Source: Lepiota brunneoincarnata (Eukaryota > Basidiomycota > Agaricomycetes > Agaricales > Agaricaceae). Taken from it: a stretch of DNA of 64,000 nt. The translations under genes were made by a program, and so were the position numbers. Shown one piece after another: positions 26,298 through 37,383 of the stretch (its first letter is position 1; each line of letters starts with the position of its first letter). Where the stretch lies: contig JAEBUN010000006.1 in the NCBI GenBank assembly GCA_023014365.1, positions 496,001 to 560,000 on the forward strand, written 5' to 3'. The notes beneath the pieces were generated by a model, which did not search any database, had not been told where the DNA came from, and worked only from the letters and a program-made list of their open reading frames with translations.

Positions 26298-29200
26298 TCA
26301 GAGTTCAATGGAGGAGCTCTGCAAGTCAACATCCACCAAATCATCTTCACCGCCATCCCCTCCACTCCTGTTGTTTCCCTGTTTTCGCCAGAGGTTGGCC
26401 AAAAATTCTGAAGTGCTTGCTTGCTCGATTGATTTATCTTCGCGAAGTTTGATGAAGCGCGGAAACCGGATGCTCAGACCTCTAGATGGGAACGCTATAC
26501 CCTTGGCGGCAACTGATACAGGGCTTAATGTGATGCTGAAGTACACATTAGTAAGGGAAGCGGTGGGAACCAAGTCGGTTAGTGCAATCATGAACAACAT
26601 ACTCTGCTCCCTGTATTTCCCAGACCTCTTGAGGCCGAAAATACACATCCGGCTTGAACCCTGAGAAGACGAGGAACAACGGTAAGCCACTCCAGGATGT
26701 TGAATGTGCGATGCCAACCTCCGAAATCGCATTCCCAAAGCGGCCGAACGGAGCATGTCAACCTTTCTTCGTTCGATAGAGAATACCGATCTTTGAGGTC
26801 CTTTGAAGCCTCCAGTAAGCATAGGCAGTTGTACTTGTTAACGGTCCACACCTGGTAAAACTTGTCCGTAAAACCTACTCCTATATGAGGGATGGTCGAG
26901 CAAAGGAACTGGGTTGGTTGCTCACCTGACATGCATTTGCATACGGCAACATATCGACCACTCCTTGGGTCATGCAGTCCCATAAGAATCGGACTCCACC
27001 ACTTGAACTTCCTACCGTTGCCATACCATGCACCTATTGGCACCAAGTCGAGACTATCGGTAATCCCAGTAACATAATCTTTCTTCAGTTTCAACCAGGC
27101 GGCTGTTCGCTTGTCCGGTTCATAAGTAGCCGGCAAAGGCTTCTTTCGTGAAATTTCCTTGACATTTTCTTCATCACAAACAGTGACATTATCTAAGAGC
27201 TGTCGATCGCGGTCAAGGTCAAGAGACAAGTCCCCGCGATTGGATACCAACTTTGATCATCAGGCCTTCGCACTGACTCTCGATAGAGCGCTCCCAGAAC
27301 TCTTCTATATCGGCACGCTCCATCACGCTGTCCATGCTCTCAACGCAAGCAAAGCGGGCGGATGTTACGTTATCAGGAGCGTATGGAGAAAAAATGCCAC
27401 GCAACAGTGACCTGCGGTCACGAAAAGTCTGCTGTAAAAGTGCCTTCGTATAGTCAGTATCGCGGGCTTGAGCAGACAGTGCCACAGTGGAAGGGGAACG
27501 AGCTCACTTTACCATTAAGGTACATCAAGTCGAACGCATATACAGAGACAGAAATTTGGATGTCTTTCAACTGAACATCTTTCTTCGCTCGACTTGAAAG
27601 CTCTTGAAATGTCTTGAGCGAGCCGGTACGAGAGTCGACGGCGACAATTTCTGAATCCAATATGAAAGAGGTTATTGAGGGCGATTGCTCCAAATATGAT
27701 CGGATGAGCAGTTGAATGTCAGGGTACTGTACTATCTCATTAGTCTCTGAACTATGCTCCCTGATATGTACAAAGCATCAGGGGTGTATTCCTGCTTGTG
27801 AAATTACTGATTTCTTCAGAGTCAACATTTCCACCATCTAGTGGGTTATCCATAGGCACAAGGAGCAGGATCATTATGAGGATGCTCCTAGGTCTGGGAG
27901 ACCTTCCTTATTGAATGACAGGGCAATGTAACACATCAAAATTGTGCTGGAGAGAAAGAGACCCCAAACTCCCTACAAGATCACCCACTCAAGAAACACT
28001 TCCTTTGACTCCCCTGCTCATCCCCACACTATCTGGTGTACTATTAGGTATCAATTGGGTCTTAGTAAATACATTGCTGCAAAGAAACTATTTCTTAAGC
28101 CCTCCCATGTCAAAGCCAGGATGGTATGGGCAAGGGAACATTGGAGGTGGATAGAGGAGGACTGGAAACATGTAGTCTAGACAGATGAGGCTTCTGTGGA
28201 GATTGGATTAGGTTCAAAGATGGTTTGGGTATGGAGGAGACCTGGTGAGAGGTACACAGAAAGGTGTTTAACCCCTACTTTCAAGTCTGGAAGACAGAGT
28301 CTTATAATATGGGGGTATATGGCACACAGAAAACTCATTCCACTGGTTTATATACCCAAGGATACAAGGACTGATGCAGATTATGTTAGCCTAGTCCTTA
28401 GTGGACCATTGTAGGATTTTTTTGGGAATTTATTGGAGGAGAGGGGGTAGGTAGCAGTGATGGAAGATAGAGCTCTAATTTACCATGCAAAGGTCACCCA
28501 ACAATTCTGCAATTCTCATCTCCCCAATCAACTTCCACATCCAGTTCAGTCACCAGATGTTGGTCCATTGAATATGTATGGAAATACATCAAAGTCAGAA
28601 TAAATGACTGACCAGAAATCCCCAAAAACCTTGACAAACTTTGGGAGGCAATTCAGGAGGATTGGACAATGATTGATTTAAATTATATTAATGACCTGGT
28701 CAAGAGCATGCCCAATCATGCTCAAGCAGTCTATGAGGCCAAGTACAAACCTCTTTTCTCGGAATGGGCGGAGGACCTTTGTCGTCATGTCCTCTAAATG
28801 GCGCGAGAAAATCTTGAAGTCGACCATTCTCCCATTCTCCGCAGTAGCGTGGATTTGGGCTCTTTGTCCATCATACTTGAATTCTGCGGCGAAAGGCCGT
28901 CCCCCCAGTCTTTCATAGACCTCGGTCAAGGAACGCGCTGGCGATCCCAATGTGGGATGCAGAGGTATACCTATGTAATGAATAAAAATTAGGACCACTC
29001 ATGTTAAATATAATCGTTGGCCTTGCCTACTGTAAGAGGGACTCTCTCCTCGAGCCCAGGAAAGCCATCGTGTAGGAGTGCAGAAGCAATGTCATCATAG
29101 TTGGGGTGCTTGACGAATACTGCCTTGAGAAGAACTTCAGCTCTCGAGAAGATGTCATACAATTTGACCCGTTCTGGGTCCGTGGCCTGCTTCTTTCTAT

Positions 29201-30233
29201 CTGACGACAGGGGTTTGATTTTCGTGATCAAGCCAGATGATGCGCATGTATGGTCCTCATCTTCAGGATCGTCGGACACATGAGCCAGGACGACCGCTCG
29301 CGCCAGAGCAGTGAGCATAGATGTCCTGACCGCCCCTACCCGTATGTTCTGACAGAGCATTCGAGTCAGGAACCGGGTTTCCTCACCATTTGCGGATAAA
29401 AGCAACTTTTCAACAATCTTCTCTTTTTGCTTGGCCGCGCCTTGACCCTTGGAGCGAGCAATATTGAGCAATGAGTCATAGACATAGGAAATCGTAAGGG
29501 ATTGATGCGGAACCAGAGTGCGCAAGTTTGATTTCGCAGAAAATGCGACATCTCCAGGGTCTCCTAGACTATTATAGAGCCGTTTCAATGCCGCAGGGGT
29601 TATACCAGATACGTTTTGGATTGAACGCGAGATGATCGAGGGTCCAAGTCCCAGTTCGAGTGGGGCATAGGGCGGCGCAAGTGTGTTGGATAAAAGATAT
29701 AATGAAGGAAGTAGAGATTCTGGGTGTTTGACCATAATTGTATGCAGACAGTTGGTCAGGGTGTCGATGATGTTGATGCGCGAGCGAGTTTTCGCAAGTG
29801 TTGTAAGCGCATGGGCTAAGAAGGCGTACGGGGCACCGGTTCTCAGCCAAGGCTGTTCGTTAGGGCAATAGAAAATTGGGTCGACATCGAGAGGACCGAA
29901 CTGAAGGAGATCTGATTCTGCGGACTTGAGTTCTGAGGTAAGCTTTTGGACTTCTTTCCCCTTCCGCGTCGGTGTTGATTGGGTGGGCTGGGCAGTGGAC
30001 ATACCGACACCTTCTTCGTCAATGTCAATGAGAAATGGACGGGAAGCCGTAGTTCCTATTACACTATGGACATTGCTCTGCCTTTCCGCGGACGATTCAC
30101 CTTCCCGACACGTTGCAGCGTGCGGTTTGTTAGGAGATTGGAAAAAGGCCTCGAGACGGGCCTGTCCCCCGGATTTTGTACGCTTTTTGGAAGGCGACGT
30201 GGCATCGTCAAGAGAAGGTGGACGTTTGGGCAT
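26298..30233 (-). CDS. CDC9: DNA ligase I (ATP-dependent, Cdc9 type)
   Basis: The start is the ATG at 30231-30233 (MPKRPPSLDDATSPSKKRTK); upstream in-frame sequence has no ATG. Residues 24-31 are a canonical PCNA-interacting box, QARLEAFF. The DNA-binding domain includes LCQNIRVGAVRTSMLTALAR, the adenylation motif is AEFKYDGQRAQIH with the nucleophilic lysine, and motifs DSEIVAVD, SQCEGLMIK and PDKRTAAWLKLKKDYV follow. The OB-fold end reads RGLSIRFPRFIKLREDKS. It seals Okazaki fragments and completes excision repair. All junctions are in phase with no frame break. Two introns are odd: 28971-29026 has a GC donor (G|GCAAGG), and 27727-28776 is 1,050 nt long because it contains a Tc1/mariner relic and begins with a poor donor, GTCCTC. 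Confidence 0.94.
27785..28745 (+). mobile_element. Degenerate Tc1/mariner-family element inside a CDC9 intron
   Basis: On the strand opposite to the ligase, the translation contains classic Tc1 transposase segments: ARMVWAREHWRWIEEDWKHV, then TDEASVEIG (first catalytic Asp), VWVWRRPGERYTERC, a MED-like block at about 28460 (second Asp), HPVQSPDVGP (third acidic site region) and LVKSMPNHAQAVYEAK at the C-terminus. Several stop codons and at least one indel break it, so it cannot make transposase. No intact terminal inverted repeat pair or clean TA duplication was found; the 3' end stops directly after the transposase C-terminus, so it is truncated. Borders are estimates. Confidence 0.85.
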
Positions 30234-32759
30234 GTAGTGCGATGAGCCGAGCTGACACCAAGGGCTGGCTGCCTTATTGGAAGTGGCGCGGGTCAATGGT
30301 TACGGACAAGAGTCCGAAGCTTGTCTCTTAGGTTCAGAGCCGAGACAGGAACACCAACTGTCATTAATCGCTCTAGACAATGTCTTTCCCTGATAATCAC
30401 CTCAGGCACCGCGCTCTTCTGGCCTTGCTAACATGTTGCATTCCATGAGTTTTGCCCTTTCAGTGCTGGATTTCCGGCCGCAACGGGAACAGCAATTGTT
30501 GCGACAAAATCGCGTTGGGCGTTCTAGTGCGATTAAATGCAGTCGTTGCTAGTTGTACGCCGTTAGTCTGCCGCCATTCCTGCCGCCTAAATCTCCTGGA
30601 CCCAGTAATTAAGTCGTAACCTTGGACTTCTACTTCGCGGAAAGGGTTTCCTGGTCAAGCAACAACGTTAGGCCTACCCCCAATCGATATCTGGAGGTAT
30701 CTATCTCCACGGCGATTGGTTGTCGACCATCACAATATGCAAGCATCAATTCTATGGAACAGTATTTCGGTTTGGGGACCTACAACAAGACAGCTGTCTG
30801 GAGCTTCGGAAAATACCAGGCCAGAAAAGAGGCTCGGCATCAGTGATTAGGCCAATTTGCTGTGAAGGCCTATGCTTTATGACGCCCATTCGACCGAAGG
30901 TCGTCTTGGCGCGAAGAAGTCGTTTTGGAGCCCAAAAACCTGCATTGACGAAATACACGGACATCGATATTTCAACTACTTGGCCTTGACAGCCATCGGT
31001 GCATACGTATGCTTGCAAAGAGCCGTGTAAGAACCGACCAGGACGCAACGTAAGGGCGGTAAAAAAATATCCAACCGAAACAGAAGAATAGCTTCACCAG
31101 CTGCATAGCCCTAAAGTCAGAATGGACCTCGCAATAATGCTTCTGCTTGCTTGTGCTTGACACTGTAAAAAAGTATATTCACGCTATTGGGAGGCGGCAT
31201 CCAGCCTCTCAGCAATTGGCGGTCCGGTGTGGGGGTCCCATTTGGGTGGCATGTGATGCTTTTGTCTGAATATATTGTTTTCTGTACCGCAGGCAAACCT
31301 TGACGTCAAATGATCAGGTTACATTTTTCCAAATCCTGATAGACTGGGAAAATCCAGTTGATTCCCGCAGGTGGCGAAACCTCCCTTTTCAGGCGTCGGC
31401 CGCAGTGAACCTGAACATGAGAATCATAGCCTACGGATATGGGATGATGATACCTGCAGACGCTCCTGCGGTAAGGATCGATGGAGTGGAGTAAGCACCT
31501 CCCGGCAACTGCAGAATAAAGGCTTGATGAACAGGAGTCCGAACCTGCATAGACGCACCATATTACCTCTTCGAGACGGCCCCTTTCCGAGAAGCACAAC
31601 CCTGAAGGTTTGACACCTGGAGGACTTTTTGCAAATAGGTTTAGATTGTATGGAACATGAGCGGTGAAACATCTAGTGTTCGTCGGTGCTGTATCTCTCA
31701 CTTATAGTTGGTTCGGGTATCGCCTCGCCAACTCGAACGCCACGACGACAATAGGATCGTGGTGTGGCTTAGTCATTAAGGTAAGGTACGGCCCGCCCGC
31801 GTCATGCACCGTCTACCGAACGAATGAGATGACACAAGGGTCCTCCTGGACGATTGGTCAGTATCTCAACCTTATCGAACCTAAATCGATATGCGTAACA
31901 TCGCCAAGCCTGCATAGGAATCCGATGCATCACTACGAAGTAGCATCCATTTCGACGAGGTATCTGGCATTCAGAGTTTGAACCCATGCTTTTACCGCCC
32001 CGGGACTTTGTATTCAAGGCCAAGGTGGAGAGGCTTGTGCGTACGGGGCCGGAGAGTTAGCTGATATGAGGCTTATGGCATTCAGCCCAGATGATCAGGG
32101 ACCAATGGCCTCCTGAGCTAGGCTCAGCAGGCCTGGTCTGATGAACCCCGAAGGAGTAACGTTTATTTACGAAGTTGGGGAATCTGTCACCAGAGTGAAT
32201 ACCCTTTCTACGGTAAGGCGGCTCCAGCGCATCCTAGCTGTAAATTTACTAACGTATAAGGATGTCTCCATCGATAGTTCTTACGCGACAAGTACAGAGG
32301 GTGCGGCATGGTCGCTGGACGGTAGTGCGGGACAAGCACTGCCGGCTTTCTCCCCGAAAGAGCAGTTCCTGAACATATCTTTACGTGGATCTCGGCCCAT
32401 CCATATTGTTATACGAAATCTCCGATCTACACCAAGCATTTCATCCTCTTTTTGGCCACAACCTCGGCTGCGGACCTTCAAGCTAACTTACTTAGGGTGC
32501 AAACCGATCCAGATGCCTGAAATTTGACCTTACAGCGCATATACGACAACGACATGACGTTCTGGTCATCTCGTTCAAATCAGGCACCAGATGGAATACA
32601 TACTCTCCAATTATTGGAGACCATAATCGCTCGCCCTTCTTATATTCATTGGTATTTAAAACATTGCGACGTAAACGGATAGGCATCGCATCCCAAGCGC
32701 TCCCTCCAACATTTATGAGCCAAAGCAGCGTACGTCGAGTATTTATCCTTACCTCGACC
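30234..32759. other. Unresolved 2.5 kb between CDC9 and a C2H2 gene
   Basis: Several moderate open frames lie on the plus strand: 30622-30846, 31300-31494, 31664-31981 and 32141-32527. The last reads NPEGVTFIYEVGESV and later FSPKEQFLNISLRGSRPIH. None matches a family I know and I could not chain them through plausible splice sites. They may be a decayed or rapidly evolving gene. The final few hundred bases should contain the promoter of the C2H2 gene. Confidence 0.35.
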
Positions 32760-33581
32760 ATGTCTGACCGTCGATCCTATCAGTACTCTACCATGCACTG
32801 GAGCAGTGTTTCAACACCGTACTCCTCAGGCGAATATTCTCCAACGACCTACCACCAATCGAGCATACATCCAGCTTCTCAGTCAATGGTTGCGGCGTAT
32901 GATGAGTTGCACTCTCCCACAAGCGAAGGGGACTATTCGCCCTCCTATTATCCGAACAATAGCTCCTACACCCACTCCAGTTCCTCGCCCTCGGGACAGA
33001 CGGTCTACTCGCCTATTGGGCAATCCCCGGACGATGACGTCTTGACACACGGGCTACGCCAATCTCACCACTCAAATATCCAGCGACCGCAGTCAACACA
33101 TCCATACTCTGCTGCCTACTCTCATACGCGGTCTCACTCTTATGCACAGTCGCACTACCCCTCGCATGGGCAAACGCGAACGAGAACACATTCACAAGCT
33201 CACCCATACATTTCCCAACACCCATCAAGCCCATCATACCAGAACAGCTATCCTGCTCAGATCCCTTTGACGCCGCAGGCAACGACGTCGCCCTCTCAAT
33301 ACCCGGCGTCGCCCTCGCGCCCATTTTCATGTGATCTCTGCTTCGCTTTCGTTCAATCGCCAACACGATCTCAAAAGACACCGGGAGACGCACACCGGGG
33401 AAAAGCCATATTTCTGCAATGGAGGCTGCGGGAAGACTTTCACGAGGAAAGACGCCCTGAAGCGCCATCAGGTGAGTCCAGATTACGAGTCTCATGCTCG
33501 CCAATGTGGCTCACTTGTCGATCGTTCTTCAAGCTTGTAAAAGGATGCGGAAAGCCTGATGAACCATGGTCTGCTTCATGA
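32760..33581 (+). CDS. C2H2/C2HC zinc-finger transcription factor
   Basis: It starts [21 protein letters not shown] long Ser/Tyr/His/Pro-rich N-terminus ends in RPFSCDLC, the start of finger 1, which continues [20 protein letters not shown]. Finger 2 is [19 protein letters not shown], then HQLVKGC, a C2HC form. The pair closely follows a finger arrangement common in basidiomycete stress or development regulators. A +1 insertion at about 33342 (TGC-T-TCG) sits between the second cysteine and the conserved Phe of finger 1; removing it restores the exact 12-residue Cys-to-His spacing. The last intron (from 33474) splices in phase to the final exon, which ends at the TGA at 33579-33581. Confidence 0.85.
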   Translation: MSDRRSYQYSTMHWSSVSTPYSSGEYSPTTYHQSSIHPASQSMVAAYDELHSPTSEGDYSPSYYPNNSSYTHSSSSPSGQTVYSPIGQSPDDDVLTHGLRQSHHSNIQRPQSTHPYSAAYSHTRSHSYAQSHYPSHGQTRTRTHSQAHPYISQHPSSPSYQNSYPAQIPLTPQATTSPSQYPASPSRPFSCDLCFAFVQSPTRSQKTPGDAHRGKAIFLQWRLREDFHEERRPEAPSGESRLRVSCSPMWLTCRSFFKLVKGCGKPDEPWSAS

Positions 33582-33866
33582 GCATTAGATTATCTGTAAG
33601 TTGACCTTTGATTTTCTTGACGCTTTCGAATTCGTGAACTAAGATGTGAGGTGCAGAAAGGTGCTGGGACATACAATTCGTGCATAGTACTTTTATTCAT
33701 GTTTACTTTCCTCAGACATTTGGGCTCCGGCAGCTTTGCAGTTTCCCTGTAGTGGTGTATTTCAAACTTGTTTTTTTTGTTTTTTTTGTTTTTTTGATCT
33801 GGGTGTATGTACTTACAGCACAGTAATTAGAGGGTGTTTGATTAATTGTCTGCCGCCTGGCCCCCT
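33582..33866. other. Convergent 3' region
   Basis: 285 bp between the stops of the C2H2 gene (+) and NAA50 (-), containing three adjacent T-rich blocks at about 33770-33796. It is probably untranslated. Confidence 0.35.
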
Positions 33867-34520
33867 TCAGAACCTCTTCTCAAGCACCCATGCGTCACGC
33901 GGCTCGATTTTCTTGTAATAATCCTTGTGAGTTCCGACTTCGAGGAACCCATGACGCTCGTAAAACTTTTTGGCCTCGACGTTGGATACCTGCACATGGA
34001 GGTAGATTCTGTTGACTTTAGGCTTGCTATGTGCCTCCGCGGCTTTGAGGACTAATTCAAGACTCTGAGACCCCAGACCTCGAGATCTATATGGCTAGAG
34101 CGGGGAACGTGAGTCCGTTGCCCTTCTCTTTGGTAGGTTTGACTCACGGCCAAGACGCCCATGGTCATGAGATACAAATTGGTTTGATCATCCTTATTCT
34201 CCAGTCGACAGGAGATGGTTCCAACCTTGGCAGCAGAGATGGACAAAAATGTCCAAACCTCATAAGATCAAAAGACATACCGGGATGTCATTGTAGTAAA
34301 CTGAATGGTTTCCATCAGCACCGGATGCCATGCATGACGTGTGGGTCATACCGAGCTTGCAAAATTCTTCCACATCGGGTTGGAGGATACCTTGATAGAA
34401 CTTCTCGCTATACTTGATTGGAAAGAGCACAGAGTTGAGCCTGCGGACTGTGCCGAGGTTGTTGGGCGTGATTGACGCGAAAGAGATGCGAGGAAGTCCC
34501 TTGGATGGTGTCGTCGACAT
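33867..34520 (-). CDS. NAA50: N-alpha-acetyltransferase 50 (NAA50/San)
   Basis: It starts MSTTPSKGLPRISFASITPN and continues LNSVLFPIKYSEKFY, VYYNDIPVGTISCRLE, LYLMTMGVLAPYRSRGLGSQ, NRIYLHVQVSNVEAKKFYER and ends DYYKKIEPRDAWVLEKRF. The PY-R-x-x-G-x-G acetyl-CoA loop, the LYLMTMGVLAPYR strand and the YKKIEP signature identify NAA50, the catalytic subunit of NatE, which acetylates N-termini beginning Met-hydrophobic and is needed for sister-chromatid cohesion in animals. Length is about 155 residues, as usual. Three introns splice in phase and the frame is intact. Confidence 0.93.
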
Positions 34521-34659
34521 CGATGAGCTGTGCCACAATGGTAAATGCTAAGCGTGGGAGAGTGTGTGGTTGCCTCGGATGGGAAATGTCTGAATCAATT
34601 ACATATTCCCCCGCATTTGCCACTCGCGTCTTCACTTGCATCTGCCAAACCATGTCGAA

Positions 34660-35860
34660 CCCCTGGCTATTGAAGGGTTGGCTCTTGCAGGGCAGCTTGG
34701 GCCTTAACTACAGCATAGTAAGATCAAGCAGAGATCGTGGTTCGCTCCTACCATTCTCGTCGACAACTCGTTATACTTGAAGGCCATTGATGGTAGTGCC
34801 GGACACTGGCATCGAACGTTTCAGAAACTCCATGGGCTTCTACTACAGGATCTCTGTGCCTAAACATAGATGAGTGGGCCTCTGGGCGATCTCTATCTGC
34901 GGCTGGCCACGTTCTAGTGGCCGTGAGGATCAACCAAGACCGACGGTTGAACTTCTGGCTCCTTGGCTGGGCGAAGCGCCACATTGCCTCGAATACAAGC
35001 TACAGCGACTTCTGACTCGGTACATTGCGATCCTCGGGGCCTAGTAACCGGTACATAAATTTAGGTCGGAGTTTGTACGCCGGGGTGCTCAGCTGGACAA
35101 CTTTGGAGGATATATATTCAATCCTAAGTCGGGCTGCCGTTTCTTTCTTGGATCGGCCGACATGGGCGCATGCATAGAATTCAGGTCCCACTTTGTGTCT
35201 TGACGCTCCCTTCTGTTCGAAATTTGGACACGATCTGGGCTGTACATCCTTCTTTCTCTCCAATCATTGCAATTCTGTCATCATGTCCTTTCCAAAGCGG
35301 AAAACAAATGATATATGAGGATCTTGACCTCATAATCTGCGCAATAGGGGCAGCGGACAAGTCATATGGGTGTATCTCTTGGAGACGCCCCTTCTGGACA
35401 TGACGGCAAATTGCCGTGAAGCGCGTGAGACGCCATTCTCGTGGTTTTGGTCTAGGAGGGCGGGAACATTAAGGTCCATACGCCCTGGCTTTGATCCCTG
35501 CGAGGCATCCGAGAGACTTACGAGACTTGGATGTAGATGTCAATGAAATTGATAGCCCGTTTATCCCGACCCGACGCCGTTTTTTTCCTCGCGTTTCATC
35601 TGAGTAGTACGCTTTGCTAAAGTTGTCTCCTCTGCTATTTGCCAAGATTCCATCTAACTGCCGCTTCCATTTGCTTGTGGGTAAGCTGGAGCCGTAGATA
35701 TCCACTCCGCATTTTACCGTACAACCAAGGATAGTTGGGGTCTGCCCACTGGACGGGGCCATCCGACAATATCGCCCGTTGGCCATAGGGACCGAGAAGT
35801 TCCCTGACATAATGAAACCGGTCTTTCAACGCTGACTTGCACCTGCCAACTGTCATCGCA
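34660..35860 (-). other. Gene-like region, unknown product, exon structure unresolved
   Basis: The minus strand holds several long, protein-like segments in different frames: an ATG at 35856 leads to LKDRFHYVRELLGPYGQRAI and WLYGKMRSGYLRLQLTHKQM; then AINFIDIYIQVS before a good GTAAGT; then KGRLQEIHPYDLSAAPIAQI and HDDRIAMIGEKEGCTAQIVS; then VACIRGNVALRPAKEPEVQP. Composition and splice-like borders suggest a real multi-exon gene with one or more frame breaks (one candidate +1 near 35570). I recognise no family. Calling it a gene or a decayed gene is inference. Confidence 0.4.
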
Positions 35861-36071
35861 CGTTGGTGACGGGTCGGACACCTCGCAGCAAACCCAGAGC
35901 CGACCCGTTTCGTCTCTCGGAAGCGGACGCGAAAAGTGTCATCTTAGCAGGCAGGAGCCAACCTTACGAGAGCTGGTGTTGCCCAACTTGTCAGGAATGA
36001 CCTGTCCCAATTCGATAACCTGGGGTGCTGCTACGACCAATGATGATCAACCATCAGCGCTTCAGCACCGC

Positions 36072-36083
36072 GGGGGGGGGGGG
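36072..36083. repeat. Homopolymer, 12 G
   Basis: An intergenic run upstream of the unresolved gene-like region at 34.6-35.9 kb. Confidence 0.8.
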
Positions 36084-36432
36084 TCTTGGATCGACTGCTT
36101 GAAGACACAAGTTTTACGGTCCCCTTTGCGCTGCTGTTTCGACGCTTTATAAAGATCACACTGTACACACCTATCTCTGGAGCCTGTGTCGCAGTGGGAT
36201 GTGCCCATTGCGAATATTACCAAGCCAAATATATTTCCATCAGGAATCGACTGATGGGAGGGAGGTAAGCATGATTGATGCGTGTTATTGATCGAGTCCC
36301 GGCAAAAAGCTGCAAGTCATACTGTGTTAATACACGGAAAGTTAGCGATACAAGACTGCTATCAACAGACAAAGTGTCTTTGAGTGTGGATATAAGGATG
36401 GGACTGTACAAAAAAAAAAGCAAAATTGGGTG

Positions 36433-37109
36433 TCATGTTTGTCGTGACATCGAGTTCCTCCACTTGGGCTTTCGGGGTGAACGGTGTAGTCTTTCCAAGT
36501 AGACATCGTCATAGCTGCGGAAGACACAAGCAGCTAGCTGCTCGTCGTACTCCTCCATCCTTGCCCAAATGCAATGCCAGCGTGGATGTTCTTCGGAGAA
36601 TTTGAAGGCCACACCAAGATGCTTTTGGTCCCAGCAAACGGTGTTTGAGGGGGACTTGGTGTGCTTTCGATCAAAAGCGGTGTCCTGAAGGGTGATGAGG
36701 GCGCAGTCGACGACCTCAAGATCGAGGGATTCACAGCTGGACAAAATAGAGTCGAGGTCGCCGTCCATTTCCAGTTGTTTGGGTATACCACGGTGAGCAG
36801 GATCATAGCCGTCGACGAGGATTTGAACCGTAGTGTGGTCAGAGAAATCGAGCGTCATAGCCGGATGGGTGGAGGAGCGACGGGCCCTCCGCAGCACCTT
36901 TCCGATGATTTCACTTGGATCTATACTGGGGTAGAATTCAGTCGTGAGATAGCGAGAGAACGCAGGACACGCGCGTGCACACACCCGATATGGTTGAGCC
37001 GCAGGGCCTCTGGCCGCCGCCGAGCGGCGGTGGGTGAGGGTGGCGGCGATGTAGAGGTAGAAAGGGAGGGAGAAGTAGAGGAGACCTCTGGGGTAGCATC
37101 TAGAGACAT
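36433..37109 (-). CDS. Hypothetical protein, conserved-looking, unknown function
   Basis: The start chosen is the ATG at 37107-37109 (MSLDATPEVSSTSPSLSTST), with an intron from about 36995 to 36926 joining to PSEIIGKVLRRARRSSTHPA; a start at 36858 (MTLDFSDHTTVQILVDGYDP) is also possible. The body reads LEVVDCALITLQDTAFDRKH, HLGVAFKFSEE and WARMEEYDEQLAACVFRSYD, then DVYLERLHRSPRKPKWR. I know no domain for it. Two conserved-looking cores (VDCALITL and FRSYDDVYL) with a basic tail suggest a small globular protein. Its start is 274 bp from that of the divergent MKK gene. Confidence 0.65.
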
Positions 37110-37383
37110 GGTTGGGCGTCAAACAAGACCAATGGGTTTGGTTGCCTGTCGTCTGTCACGCGCACTGGGCTTTGTATCTTGGTCTCTCCTCTCCTCCTTA
37201 CATCCCACCTCAACTTTTTTTTTTTTCAACTCCCATTTGCAATCTCACCCACCTCTTCTCTCCTTGCCATCTGGCCGGCGTCCCCGTCCTATTACCCCAT
37301 TTGTCCCAATCGGACCAAAGTAAACAATCGGCATCTGCTACCCTTTGAGCAACTGTTAGTTTCCTTGACCACATCCATCCGAC
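37110..37383. promoter_or_regulatory. Shared divergent promoter, hypothetical gene and MKK1
   Basis: It spans 274 bp between divergent start codons. The MKK-proximal half is strongly pyrimidine-rich on the plus strand (CT blocks and a T tract at about 37217-37226), a frequent feature upstream of fungal starts. Confidence 0.4.

Noticed and set aside
31306..31701. 131-codon minus-strand frame between CDC9 and the C2H2 gene
   Set aside because: No domain or splice pattern and it overlaps plus-strand frames of equal merit.
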